This document shows, piece by piece, positions 12,002-21,000 of a stretch of DNA of 64,000 nt. The position numbers and the translations under genes are program-made. Each line of letters begins with the position of its first letter. The stretch's first letter is position 1. The notes under the pieces are model-generated. The model did not search any database. It was not told the origin of the DNA and saw only the letters and a program-made list of their open reading frames with translations. The stretch is from Pseudoneurospora amorphoporcata (Eukaryota > Ascomycota > Sordariomycetes > Sordariales > Sordariaceae). The stretch lies in NCBI GenBank assembly GCA_033297205.1, contig MU859202.1, positions 31,355-95,354 on the forward strand, given 5' to 3'.

Positions 12002-15000
12002 TTACAAAGGCTTGCCGCCAATGAACTCGGACCACCTACGGACCTCAGAGGGGATACCCTCGGGGCGGGGCAGCTTCTCGGCCATGCACTGAGCGAAGAG
12101 CATAGCGGTCTAGGTGAGAAGTGAAACGTTAGCTTTCAGTCACCGGGAAATGAAGGGTCTGTACGGAGGAGCTTACCTGGGGCTCCATGAAGAGAGGAAC
12201 GCCGAAGTCGACGGCGTTACGACGCATGACGTAGTCAACATCGAAGATGGTCTTGCCACGGGCCTGGGCAAGGTTGAAGACACCACGGATGTTGTTCTTG
12301 GCGAAGACCTCACGAAGGGCACGCTTGTCATCGGTGGGGAACTCAATGACCTCGACGTTGATCTTGTTCTTGGCAGAGGACTCGAGGAACTGCTTGACCT
12401 CGTTATCGGCGGCATAGAGCTTGTAGCCGAGAGGGCTGAGGTAGTCGACGATGGTGGTCAACCAGCTCTTGTTAAGCTCACCACCGAAGAGAAGACCCTC
12501 ACCGGGCTCAGGAACGCGGAAGTTCATGGCGGACTGGAGAGAGGCCCAGTAGGCATCAACGAGATCCTTACCGAAGCAGGCCATCTCACCAGTAGAGGCC
12601 ATCTCGACGCCGAGGAAGGGGTCGGCGCCAGCAAGACGGGTCCAGGAGAACTGCGGAACCTTGGTGGCGAGGTAGTCACGCTTGACAGCCATGAGATCAG
12701 TGGGCTCAGGGACGTTCTTGCCGACAAGGGCCTTGGTAGCAGCATCAATGAAGTTGACGCCGAGGACCTTGGAGACGAAGGGGAACGAACGAGAGGCACG
12801 GAGGTTGCACTCAATGACCTTGAGGGCCGGGAGGCCACCCTCAGGATCATCAGCCTTGATGATCTGCATGTTGAAGGGACCGGTGATCCTCCAGGCCTTG
12901 GCGACCTTCTGGGCGATCTCCTTGACGCGGTCCATGGTGGTCTGGTCAAGGCTGGCGGGAGGGAGGACGAGGGTGGCATCACCGGAGTGGACACCAGCCT
13001 GCTCAACATGCTCAGAGACGGCGTGGAGGATGAGGTTACCCTCGGAGGCAACACCATCAACATCGATCTCCTGGGCGCCCTCGATGAACTTGGTGATAAC
13101 AACGGGGTGCTCGGGGGAGACGTTGGCAGCAGCCTCAAGCTTGTCCTTGAGGTCCTCCTTGCTGCGGATGACGGTCATGGCAGCACCGGACAGGACGTAC
13201 GAGGGACGAACAAGGACGGGGTAGCCAACCTCCTCAGCGAACTTCTCAGCAGCCTCAACAGAGGTGAGCTCCTTCCAGGCGGGCTGATCAACACCGATAC
13301 TATCGAGGATCTCAGAGAACTTCTGTCTGTCCTCAGCACGGTCGATATCGCGGGGATCGGTGCCGAGAACGCGGGCCTTGCCAGTCTCCTGGAGACGGAG
13401 GGCAATGTTCTGGGGAAGCTGACCACCGACAGAGACGACAACACCAGAGGCGCTCTCGAGCTCATAGATATCCATGACACGCTCGTAGCTAAGCTCCTCG
13501 AAGTAAAGCTTATCAGCGGTATCGAAATCGGTAGAGTAGGTCTCGGGGTTGTAGTTGATCATGACGGTCTTCTCGCCCATGGCCCTCAGGGCCTGGGTGG
13601 CGCTGACAGCGCACCAATCGAACTCGACCGAGGAACCGATACGGTAGACACCGCTGCCGAGAATGACGGTACCCTTATCCTCGAAGGTGACGTCGTGGGT
13701 AGAGGCGTTATAAGTGGTGTAGAGGTAGTTGGTGTCAGCGGGGAACTCGGCGGCCAGAGTATCGATCTTCTTGACCCAGGGCCTGATACCGAACTCCTTT
13801 CTGGCAGCGCGGACAAGGTCCTCGGTGCTGTTGACCGCCATGGCGATCTGCTTATCGGAGAAACCGAGCTTCTTGGCCTTGACGATGTGCTCCTTCTTGA
13901 GGGCCTCGAGGCTGCCAAGCTGCTGCATCTCCTTCTGGCAGTCAACAATGTTCTGGAGCTTGTAGAGGAACCACTTGTCGATCTTGGTCAACTCATGGAC
14001 CTTCTCAACAGAGTAGTTCTCGTGGATCATGGCCTGGCCAACAGCCAACCAGCGGCGGTCGGTAGGGTTCTGGAGCTCAAAGTCGAGATCCTCGAACTTG
14101 TCGCCCTGAAAACCGACGAAGCGGGGGTCAACCTGGCGGATAGCCTTCTGGAAAGACTCCTCGAAGGTACGGCCAATGGCCATGACCTCACCAACCGACT
14201 TCATGGCAGAGCCAATGTCGCGCTTGACGTGCTGGAACTTGGACAGATCCCACCTGGGAATCTTGGTGACGATGTAGTCAAGAGAAGGCTCGAAGTTGGC
14301 GGTGGTGGTCTTGGTGACAGCGTTGGGGAGCTCGGGAAGGGAGTGGCCGAGACCGATCTTGGCGGCAGTGTAGGCCAGAGGGTAGCCGGTAGCCTTGGAG
14401 GCGAGGGCAGACGAACGGGAAAGACGGGCGTTGACCTCAATGACACGGTAGTCAAGGCCATCGGGCTGGAGGGCGTACTGGACGTTGCATTCACCAACGA
14501 CGCCCAAGTGACGGACGATCTTGATGGCAGCGGAACGGAGCATGTGATACTCCTCATCGCTGAGGGTCTGGGAAGGAGCGACGACGATAGAGTCACCAGT
14601 GTGGATACCGAGGGGGTCGAAGTTCTCCATGTTGCAGACAGTAATGCAGTTGTTGTTGGCATCACGGACGACCTCGTACTCAACCTCCTTCCAGCCCTTA
14701 AGGGACTTCTCAACCAAGATCTGGGGAGAGAGAGTAAGGGAGCGAGCAGCCATATTGCGGAGCTCCTCCTCGTTGTTGGCGAAACCGGAACCGAGACCAC
14801 CAAGGGCGTAGGCAGCACGGACAATAATGGGGTAGCCAATCTTGTTGGCAGCATCGAGGGCCTCATCAACGGTGTTAACGGCAATGGACTTGGCGATGGG
14901 GATATTGATCTCCTCGAGGGCTTTGGCGAAGAGATCTCTGTCCTCAGAAAGCTCCAATGTCCTGACACTGGTACCGAGAACCTTGACACCGTACTTCTCG

Positions 15001-15669
15001 AAGAGGCCAAGCTTCTGCATCTGGACACCCAGGTTGAGGGCGGTCTGACCACCGAAGGACAGGAAGATACCATCGGGCTTCTCCCTCTGGATGACGTACT
15101 CGACGTACTCGGGGGTGACGGGGAGGTAGTAGACCTCGTCGGCGAGGGAGTGGTTGGTCTGGATGGTAGCGATGTTGGGGTTGATCAGCACGGAAGCAAC
15201 ACCGGCCTCCTTGAGGGCCTTGAGCGCCTGAGAACCTGGATGAGCAGAGTATGGTCAGTACTTCTGTCTGTTTATTTTGTTGTTTATTTGTGTAGTGAGT
15301 ATCACTGAGTCACCAGGTCTTGAACATACCCGAGTAATCGAACTCGCCGGCCTGGCCAATGGCAAGACCACCGGAGCCGACAACAAGCACCTTCTTGACA
15401 TCAACATGGTCGCGGGGCTTGACGACGCCGCTCTGGATATAAGCCTTCGCATCGGGCGCGGGTTGGCTGGCAGTAGCCGCGGCAGCGGAGGCAGAGAGCC
15501 ACCTCTTCTGGGAGGACGGCCTCTGGGCGGCGTTGGCCTGTGTCTGGAAGATGGAGGTGTTCTGGGCGCCGGAGGTGAAAGCCCTCAGTTGGGACGCCTG
15601 GACGGGGACCCGCCGACCATGGCGGAGGAGAGCAGGAGCTCGGCCAGCCTTGTGCACGGTCGACAGCAT
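12002..15669 (-). CDS. arg-3: Carbamoyl-phosphate synthase, arginine-specific, large subunit (mitochondrial)
   Basis: Large ammonia-using synthetase subunit that makes carbamoyl phosphate for arginine synthesis in mitochondria, paired with the arg-2 glutaminase subunit encoded elsewhere. 1,168 aa from three exons: 15330-15669, 12177-15235 and 12002-12109. Introns are 94 bp (GTATGT...CAG) and 67 bp (GTAAGC...TAG). Both splices keep the frame, giving GEFDYSGSQALKAL and then FMEPQTAMLFAQ. The first 65 or so residues are Arg/Ala/Ser-rich and free of acidic residues, a typical matrix-targeting peptide. The two homologous ATP-grasp halves are evident from VLVVGSGGLAIGQAGEFDYSG and the later VILGSGVYRIGSSVEFDW. 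Codon use is strongly biased toward C-ending codons, as in highly expressed genes; this leaves a 1,064-codon open frame on the other strand. A perfect TGACTCA box lies 163 bp upstream of the ATG, consistent with CPC1 cross-pathway control. The arginine-specific rather than pyrimidine assignment rests on the separate large subunit plus transit peptide. Confidence 0.95.
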
Positions 15670-15831
15670 TATGTCCGATATGTGGGGAGAGGTGTTTGTA
15701 GAAAAGGAAAAAAAGAAAGACTAAAAGAAAGGCCTCGTGAGAGCGGCGCGGGGGGGAGCCCGATGTCTTGTATATCAACAAACAACCTTGGTCGGCGATG
15801 ATAAGCTGCTAACCCCGGATTTTTGACCAAT

Positions 15832-15838
15832 TGACTCA
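15832..15838 (+). promoter_or_regulatory. Proximal CPC1/GCN4-type box of arg-3
   Basis: A perfect TGACTCA core lies 163 bp upstream of the arg-3 start codon. This is the core recognised by the bZIP factor CPC1 (Gcn4 homologue), which induces amino-acid synthesis genes. The site is seen in the sequence; its binding by CPC1 is inferred. Confidence 0.7.
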
Positions 15839-16430
15839 ATCTCGGGTCTCCCGTCCGTGTTTTCGGATTTTCGCGCTTTTAAGTTTGGCGGAGGAGGGAC
15901 TGGAGAGGTGGGACGGAAGGAGGGACGGAGCGCGGTGACTGGTTATGGTGGCCGGCGCAGAGACGAGAGAGACAAATAATTCCCAGGACCGGCGGCTGTG
16001 GGGATGGCCGATAAGAGATAAGGCCGGCGGCAGGGGGGGTTTGTCGTGGACTGGTGGTGGGCAGGTGTGACTCTTTCACCAAACAGAATCGACGATGAGG
16101 CCCCGAATGGTCTCCTTTGGGAATCCACCACGCTCTCTGCCGGGCAATGGTGAAAATTTTTAAGACGGGCCGCGTACGGTGCCAGCTCGGTGGGTGGCTT
16201 CCGACAACGAGCGGAAGCGGAGCCCTCTGCACCTGCCGCTGCCATGGACCTGAGATGCTATCTCGCGTCTGCTTCATGGATCATGCTCGGCGCAGTGGCA
16301 TTTTGCCAAATTCCCATTCGTATCCCCAGGCAATTTAATCTCACCTACCCGGGCCATACTAGTCCAGTCTCTTGCGACAAACATGAGACTCACTCGTCAA
16401 TCGTTATGCCTTTTTGTGTTATTAAAAAAG

Positions 16431-16452
16431 AAAAAAAAAAAAAAAAAAAAAA
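16431..16452 (+). repeat. Homopolymer A tract (22 nt)
   Basis: An uninterrupted run of A in the arg-3 / Dsc4-like spacer. Such tracts exclude nucleosomes, so it could help keep the divergent promoter open; this is an inference. Confidence 0.85.
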
Positions 16453-16531
16453 CATCGCCTTTGAAAGGATGATCTGAAGTCGGTTATGCTTTTGTCCGAT
16501 GCGAGACGGCTAGTACCTAGTCAATGGCTAC

Positions 16532-16560
16532 AACCTCCAACCTCCAACCTCCAACCTCCA
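16532..16560 (+). repeat. 7-bp tandem repeat (ACCTCCA, four copies)
   Basis: Four consecutive copies of ACCTCCA in the arg-3 upstream spacer. A simple tandem repeat of unknown role. Confidence 0.85.
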
Positions 16561-16722
16561 AATTGTCGCGCGACACCCAAACCCCGCCAAAACTGGGCTA
16601 CCTTGGCGGTGAAACTGGCTGAAATTGGGTGCAACGGACAATCGGACATGTCATTGGCCAATTGCCCGTTCGCTTGAGACTTTTTGGCGGGAGAGGAAAT
16701 TCCCGCGTGTTATGTGATTGGT

Positions 16723-17239
16723 TGAGTCATTGCGACCCCATCCCAGTCAATTCGGCGATAGTTTGATGCCGGTCTTGTTGGTGATCTTCAAAATCCCCTC
16801 GTTTTTGACCTGTCTGCGTCTGACTCAAACTGGGAAGCTCTTTGCTGATGCTGTGTTCTTGACTTTTTCTCCTCGGCAACTCCCCCAAAATGCTCACATG
16901 CTTCGCTATATCCCCATGTCAATAAGCCGCCTGCGAGAAGGATACTTTGACTCACGCACCGAATTTCGACGGCTGTAGAACCGGAACCCTACTGATATCA
17001 GCTTGCTAGCTCACAAGCCAAATTTTACACTACTGACCCCATCCTATGATCTCACAGTACTTCGGGGGTCCATACTATTCTGGAAAGCTTATTCCATTTC
17101 CCCTCATGTCCCTGGGTCAACATGGGTGACCAGCGCACATGGAGTTCGGAGGTGTGGTTGGTGGACTCTTGAGGCTTCCACTTGGTGTAAGTCAAGACCT
17201 CTCATTGGGGAAATGCTACCCATTCTGAGCTGTGACTCA
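16723..17239. promoter_or_regulatory. Distal cluster of four TGACTCA/TGAGTCA boxes
   Basis: Perfect 7-mers lie at 16723-16729 (TGAGTCA), 16821-16827, 16948-16954 and 17233-17239 (TGACTCA). They sit between arg-3 and the divergent Dsc4-like gene, closer to the latter. They match the CPC1/GCN4 core. Which of the two genes they serve cannot be told from sequence. Confidence 0.5.
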
Positions 17240-17912
17240 GAAAACAAGACTGGGCATCCAGTGCGAGTCCATCTCCAAAAACCGATGCCAGATTCCCCTT
17301 TTTGGAGACACCCATGATGTCAAGTCCGTCAACCCAAGACGCGGTTGGCACATGGCCAAATCCAGACACAGCGCGTTGCTGTTGGGTTGGGGATCCCCAA
17401 GTGCCAGGCCGGGCTCTGTGGGAGCGGGGGAACCCCACGCAAGTTCACGCTTGCAAGTTGCTGGCCGGGCGGGCCCCGTCCCCCGCCAGCCCAAGTACGT
17501 GGATCCCGGCGAAGGAGCAGCCGCCCGACGGCGGGGACCGGACATCTGCCAGCTGGGAGGTCTTGGCACTCTTTCAAAATGCCAAGCTCGCTCAGCACAG
17601 ACCGTCCCTTCGTATTCAGGCAGGGAGGGGCATCTCAATGGCAGGCAGGCTACAGCACCACCGCATCCTTGGCGACGTCGATGATAGCTGCCCATCGAAT
17701 GCGTCGCGGATTCTCAACTCGTTGCTTCCATTCTCCGTGATCATCATATTGCCTTCTTCTCCTACTTGATGGATACTCTGTTTGTTGACCTCGTCCATTT
17801 CAATCAATCATACGCCCAGATATGTGAGGCTTAAACAGTCGTTGAAGCTTTATCACAACAGCTCTTTAATGCGCCAGCCATCACTCTCCTCCTTCTCACA
17901 TCACGGCGAGCT

Positions 17913-19058
17913 ATGAACGATGATTCCGAGCCGAGCTTCACGGCCCGGCAGCAGCAGCGCATCCCGCCACACAGTTCAGATGGCGGAAGCAGCCGGCGCA
18001 ATCCTGTCGACGAGCAATCCCCCGAGCTGAACAGCAGCGCTCAAGATGATGATGACCAGATGTCACGGCAGGAGAGGCGCAAAGCGGGCCTCAAGAAGAA
18101 GCTTCAGTTCATGAGCCACCTCCAGGGGAATCTCGACATGATCTTCTTTGCCTATCTCTGCACATTATACTATATGGAGTACGAAAAGAACCTATTTCTA
18201 CCTGGTCACATTTACAAGCATGACGTGATTGCTGACGATTATCTTAATTCCTCTTTCCGTTACAGATGTTCCTTTCTCCGTCTATTCGTACGCATCATTC
18301 CACACTTCATGTTCATCACCCCGAAAGAGGGCCCCGTCCTTTTACCGGCCGAACGTCCCCATGTCTTCGCCATCCTCGGGCCGAACTTGGTATGCATCCT
18401 CGCACATATCATCTCTGCGCTACCGACCGCCGGCGAAGCGACGCGCGGCTATTTACACGGGGGCGTGATCGTTGACTTTGTCGGGCAGAAGCCACCAACC
18501 ACGAGGCTATGTCTGTTATTCTTCGATGCGATGATACTGGCTGTTCAGTGCTTGATGTTGGCGATCCATACGGAGCGGGAGAATCTGCGCAAGGTTGTGA
18601 ACCCCTCATTACAACCTCTCTGGTCTGGGCCTGGCCAAGCTGGACAGCAGGCGGGGACGCCGGGTACCCAGCCGGAGGCGATCCAGACTTTGGATGCAGA
18701 AGAGCGCGGCGTGAACAGGGAAGACGAGATCGCGCTAGGCGATGGAGACGGGAACGAAAGAGATCTCCCAGTGGGAGAAAACCGTGGTGGTCAGGAGCAG
18801 GATGATGAACGGCGGCTGGGGGCCAACTACTCTCCAGCATCGGCCGGCATAGACTTGTTTGACGTTATGAGGTCAGGCAATGCCAGTGTGGGTAGCTTTC
18901 ATCCAATACACGCTATACGGACAGTGGGGAATGATTACCAGACCGCTGCGGCTTACACAGTTCAGAGCCTTGGGTTTCATGCGGCCGTCGTTGCTGGTAA
19001 CCGGGGAGTTAGAGGGATTGCTGGGATTGCGAATAGAGCGGCCGGACGAGGGACATGA
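17913..19058 (+). CDS. DUF1746 membrane protein, Dsc4-like (DSC ubiquitin ligase subunit)
   Basis: Probable Golgi/ER membrane protein of 352 aa with the DUF1746 core found in subunit 4 of the fungal DSC E3 ligase, which acts in SREBP cleavage and membrane protein quality control. The frame is open end to end as 381 codons, but 18179-18265 looks like an 87-nt intron (donor GTACGA, branch CTGAC, acceptor TTACAG). Removing it yields YYMECSFLRLFVR, the expected family sequence, in place of an unrelated polar insert. Hydrophobic segments follow: one in the LDMIFFAYLCTLYYM region, one around HFMFITP, one at FAILGPNLVCILAHII, and one at LCLLFFDAMILAVQCLML. The N-terminus (about 65 residues) is polar and basic, and the C-terminus is hydrophilic with no recognised domain. 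It is convergent with RCL1 (116 bp between stops). The Dsc4 link is from family knowledge and not certain. Confidence 0.72.
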   Translation: MNDDSEPSFTARQQQRIPPHSSDGGSSRRNPVDEQSPELNSSAQDDDDQMSRQERRKAGLKKKLQFMSHLQGNLDMIFFAYLCTLYYMEYEKNLFLPGHIYKHDVIADDYLNSSFRYRCSFLRLFVRIIPHFMFITPKEGPVLLPAERPHVFAILGPNLVCILAHIISALPTAGEATRGYLHGGVIVDFVGQKPPTTRLCLLFFDAMILAVQCLMLAIHTERENLRKVVNPSLQPLWSGPGQAGQQAGTPGTQPEAIQTLDAEERGVNREDEIALGDGDGNERDLPVGENRGGQEQDDERRLGANYSPASAGIDLFDVMRSGNASVGSFHPIHAIRTVGNDYQTAAAYTVQSLGFHAAVVAGNRGVRGIAGIANRAAGRGT

Positions 19059-19174
19059 CGGAGAAACATTTGTACAGACTAATACTTAGCGCCGAAACCA
19101 ACCAAAGCGTGCATCAAAATAATGAACTGAGCTTGAACAAGCAACAACACAGAAAGCATCCGATTTATAAATCT

Positions 19175-20395
19175 TCACGCTACCTTCCTTCCCACATTAC
19201 CAACGCCCGTACCCTTGACCGAGACTACCAGATCAGTCGTCTCCCCGTCGTCATCGACATCTCTTATGCCCCAGCTGGCCGCTCCGAACTTCTTCAAGTC
19301 ACGTGCTAGCCCTATTGTCTCCTCCCTGGCTAGTACTTCCCTGCCTAACCTTAGGCGGCCCACATCTTCCGATCCCATTGCCATTAGTGTAAGCAACGTC
19401 GGTGCCGACACATTGCTGACGCAACCTCCCTGTGCAATAACCTCCAGCAGCTGGTACGCGCACCTCGCGCCGATATCCTCGGGCACGACCCCACCCTCGG
19501 GCGGCGCCACCACATCGGCCGAGTATAACACGCCGTCCGCGCTCGACTCCGCCACCAAGCTGAGGCCAAAACCGATACCGATCTTCTTCTTGGCGCCGTT
19601 CTTGTCGCCGACCAGCGGCGCTGGGTCGTACTGCGCCGCCACGTGCACGTCCGAGACTAGCTGGTTGAGCACGCCGCGCGCCGCCGTGATCATGCGGTTG
19701 TTGTGGGACGCCGACACGCCCGTGCAGTACGCCACGCCGCGGATCCTCCGTATCCTTCCCGGGCGACGGTTGAGGTGCAGTGTCTTGGGCAGGCGGACCT
19801 GGCTGGCGAAGCGGAGCTCGACGACACCACCGCCGCCGCGGCCGCCAGGACCGGAGCACGAGCGCGAGAGCACGCGCAGCTCGATGCGCGCGGGAGGGAT
19901 GCCGAACATGCCGTACAGCGGGAGCACAGCGGTGCGGAAAGAGTCGACTGAGATGTCGCCGGTCAGGTGGGTGGCCGAGGTGATGACGCCGGGGCCGGTG
20001 AACCGGACGTTCATGTGGGCTTTGGAGAAGGGCGCGAGGAGGGCGAGCGGGAGGAGGAAGTAGGTGATTCCCCGGGTGTTGTTGGCGGGAAGGGTGTGCT
20101 CAACTACATCGCCGACGGCGCCGGCATTAACGCCCGCGACGGTGCCAGTGATCAGGCCGGGCTGGTATGTGATGGTGGTGCCCGAGTACGAGACATCGAT
20201 GACGGAGCCGTTGGTGATAGCCTCAATCAAACGCAAGAACGAGACTTCGTGGGGGGCGAGACCCGGGTGTGTGGCCGAGCTGCTGCGGATCTTGGAGATG
20301 TGAACCGGGCGGCCGGTGAGGGTAGAGAGAACGATCCGTTCCGTGAAGGCACGGTGGCCCGTGAAGCGAATGAAGTCGGTTTTCTCGCCCGACAT
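19175..20395 (-). CDS. RCL1: Rcl1-like rRNA processing protein (RNA 3'-phosphate cyclase family)
   Basis: Nucleolar protein of 406 aa, single exon, predicted to act in 18S rRNA maturation (cleavage at site A2) with Bms1 in the small-subunit processome. The whole sequence follows the RNA 3'-terminal phosphate cyclase fold: FTGHRAFTERIVLSTLTGRP near the start, VEHTLPANNTRGITYFLLPL, then a Gly-rich stretch before VVELRFASQVRLPKTL, and CTGVSASHNNRMITAARG. The NNTRGITYFL stretch and overall pattern fit the Rcl1 branch rather than the catalytic RtcA branch. The active-site His of true cyclases was not found by eye, which is the basis for preferring Rcl1. The ATG at 20395 (MSGEKTDF) is chosen because the family alignment starts there; an upstream extension of the frame is unlike the family. 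Confidence 0.87.
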   Translation of the reverse strand: MSGEKTDFIRFTGHRAFTERIVLSTLTGRPVHISKIRSSSATHPGLAPHEVSFLRLIEAITNGSVIDVSYSGTTITYQPGLITGTVAGVNAGAVGDVVEHTLPANNTRGITYFLLPLALLAPFSKAHMNVRFTGPGVITSATHLTGDISVDSFRTAVLPLYGMFGIPPARIELRVLSRSCSGPGGRGGGGVVELRFASQVRLPKTLHLNRRPGRIRRIRGVAYCTGVSASHNNRMITAARGVLNQLVSDVHVAAQYDPAPLVGDKNGAKKKIGIGFGLSLVAESSADGVLYSADVVAPPEGGVVPEDIGARCAYQLLEVIAQGGCVSNVSAPTLLTLMAMGSEDVGRLRLGREVLAREETIGLARDLKKFGAASWGIRDVDDDGETTDLVVSVKGTGVGNVGRKVA

Positions 20396-21000
20396 GGTGG
20401 CGGTTGCGCGATGGTTCGTTTGACGCTGTCCTGAGCTAATTCGCGTGAAGGTGTAAATTCTGGACTCGTGGGATTTTCGTAGGCGATCGCGCCCCAATTC
20501 GTTGGGCGGGTATCGGTGTTGATGGAGTAGTTCTAATGGGTATGTCGCGGTTTTGATAGAATTTGTTATGGACTGAAAGCTCCTTTGGGAGCGCTGCAAG
20601 TGTCCCGTTCCAATGCGTTTTTCTCCAGAAATTTTGGAGGATCCCGCTGTTTCTGCCGGGCGGTGAGACGATACCAGGATACTTAACGCTTATCAACAAG
20701 AGCTTGCGCGCCGATAAGAACCCTCTGCAGGGGCCGATAAGAAAAAAGTCACAGCGGCAGCAAGCGCTGGAATGGTGGGGCCGATGATGGCCATTGTTTC
20801 TAGGTCTAGGGCGTGCTGCTGTAGGACAAAGTGCCGCCGGCTTTTTCCATCACGGAAAGTTGACAAAACACGTCCAAACTTCCGCAGTCCTAGAACTAGC
20901 GTCCACTTTCTCCAATTTTCTCACTGTTCTTCATGATTACCTTCGTTCTTTCTTGTATACTGCCTTGAACCGCCCGACGAGCGAAGCCACGACATCACCG
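20396..21000. other. Divergent spacer RCL1 / PPR gene
   Basis: A 605-bp shared promoter region between divergent genes. No other gene was recognised. Confidence 0.55.

Larger units (their letters stand above)
15670..17912. other. Divergent promoter region arg-3 / Dsc4-like gene
   Basis: Contains five TGACTCA/TGAGTCA boxes, a 22-nt A run at 16431-16452 and a 7-bp tandem repeat at 16532-16560. Between about 17390 and 17560 the sequence is GC-rich and open in several frames on both strands. No coding motif was recognised. Confidence 0.55.

Noticed and set aside
12114..15308. 1,064-codon open frame antisense to arg-3
   Set aside because: arg-3 uses mainly C-ending codons, so the complementary frame is full of G-starting codons and cannot form stops. 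The predicted product is Val/Leu/Gly/Asp/Glu-rich with no motif. It is a codon-bias shadow.
17200..17770. Overlapping 130-155-codon frames on both strands
   Set aside because: Mutually overlapping in five or more frames in GC-rich DNA; none has a recognisable domain.
19175..20395. Active RNA 3'-phosphate cyclase (RtcA)
   Set aside because: The sequence follows Rcl1 and I could not find the catalytic His of true cyclases; left as Rcl1.
20794..21000. Upstream extension of the PPR protein
   Set aside because: It begins with TTG, not ATG, and lacks a plausible targeting sequence; the ATG at 21001 gives a good presequence.
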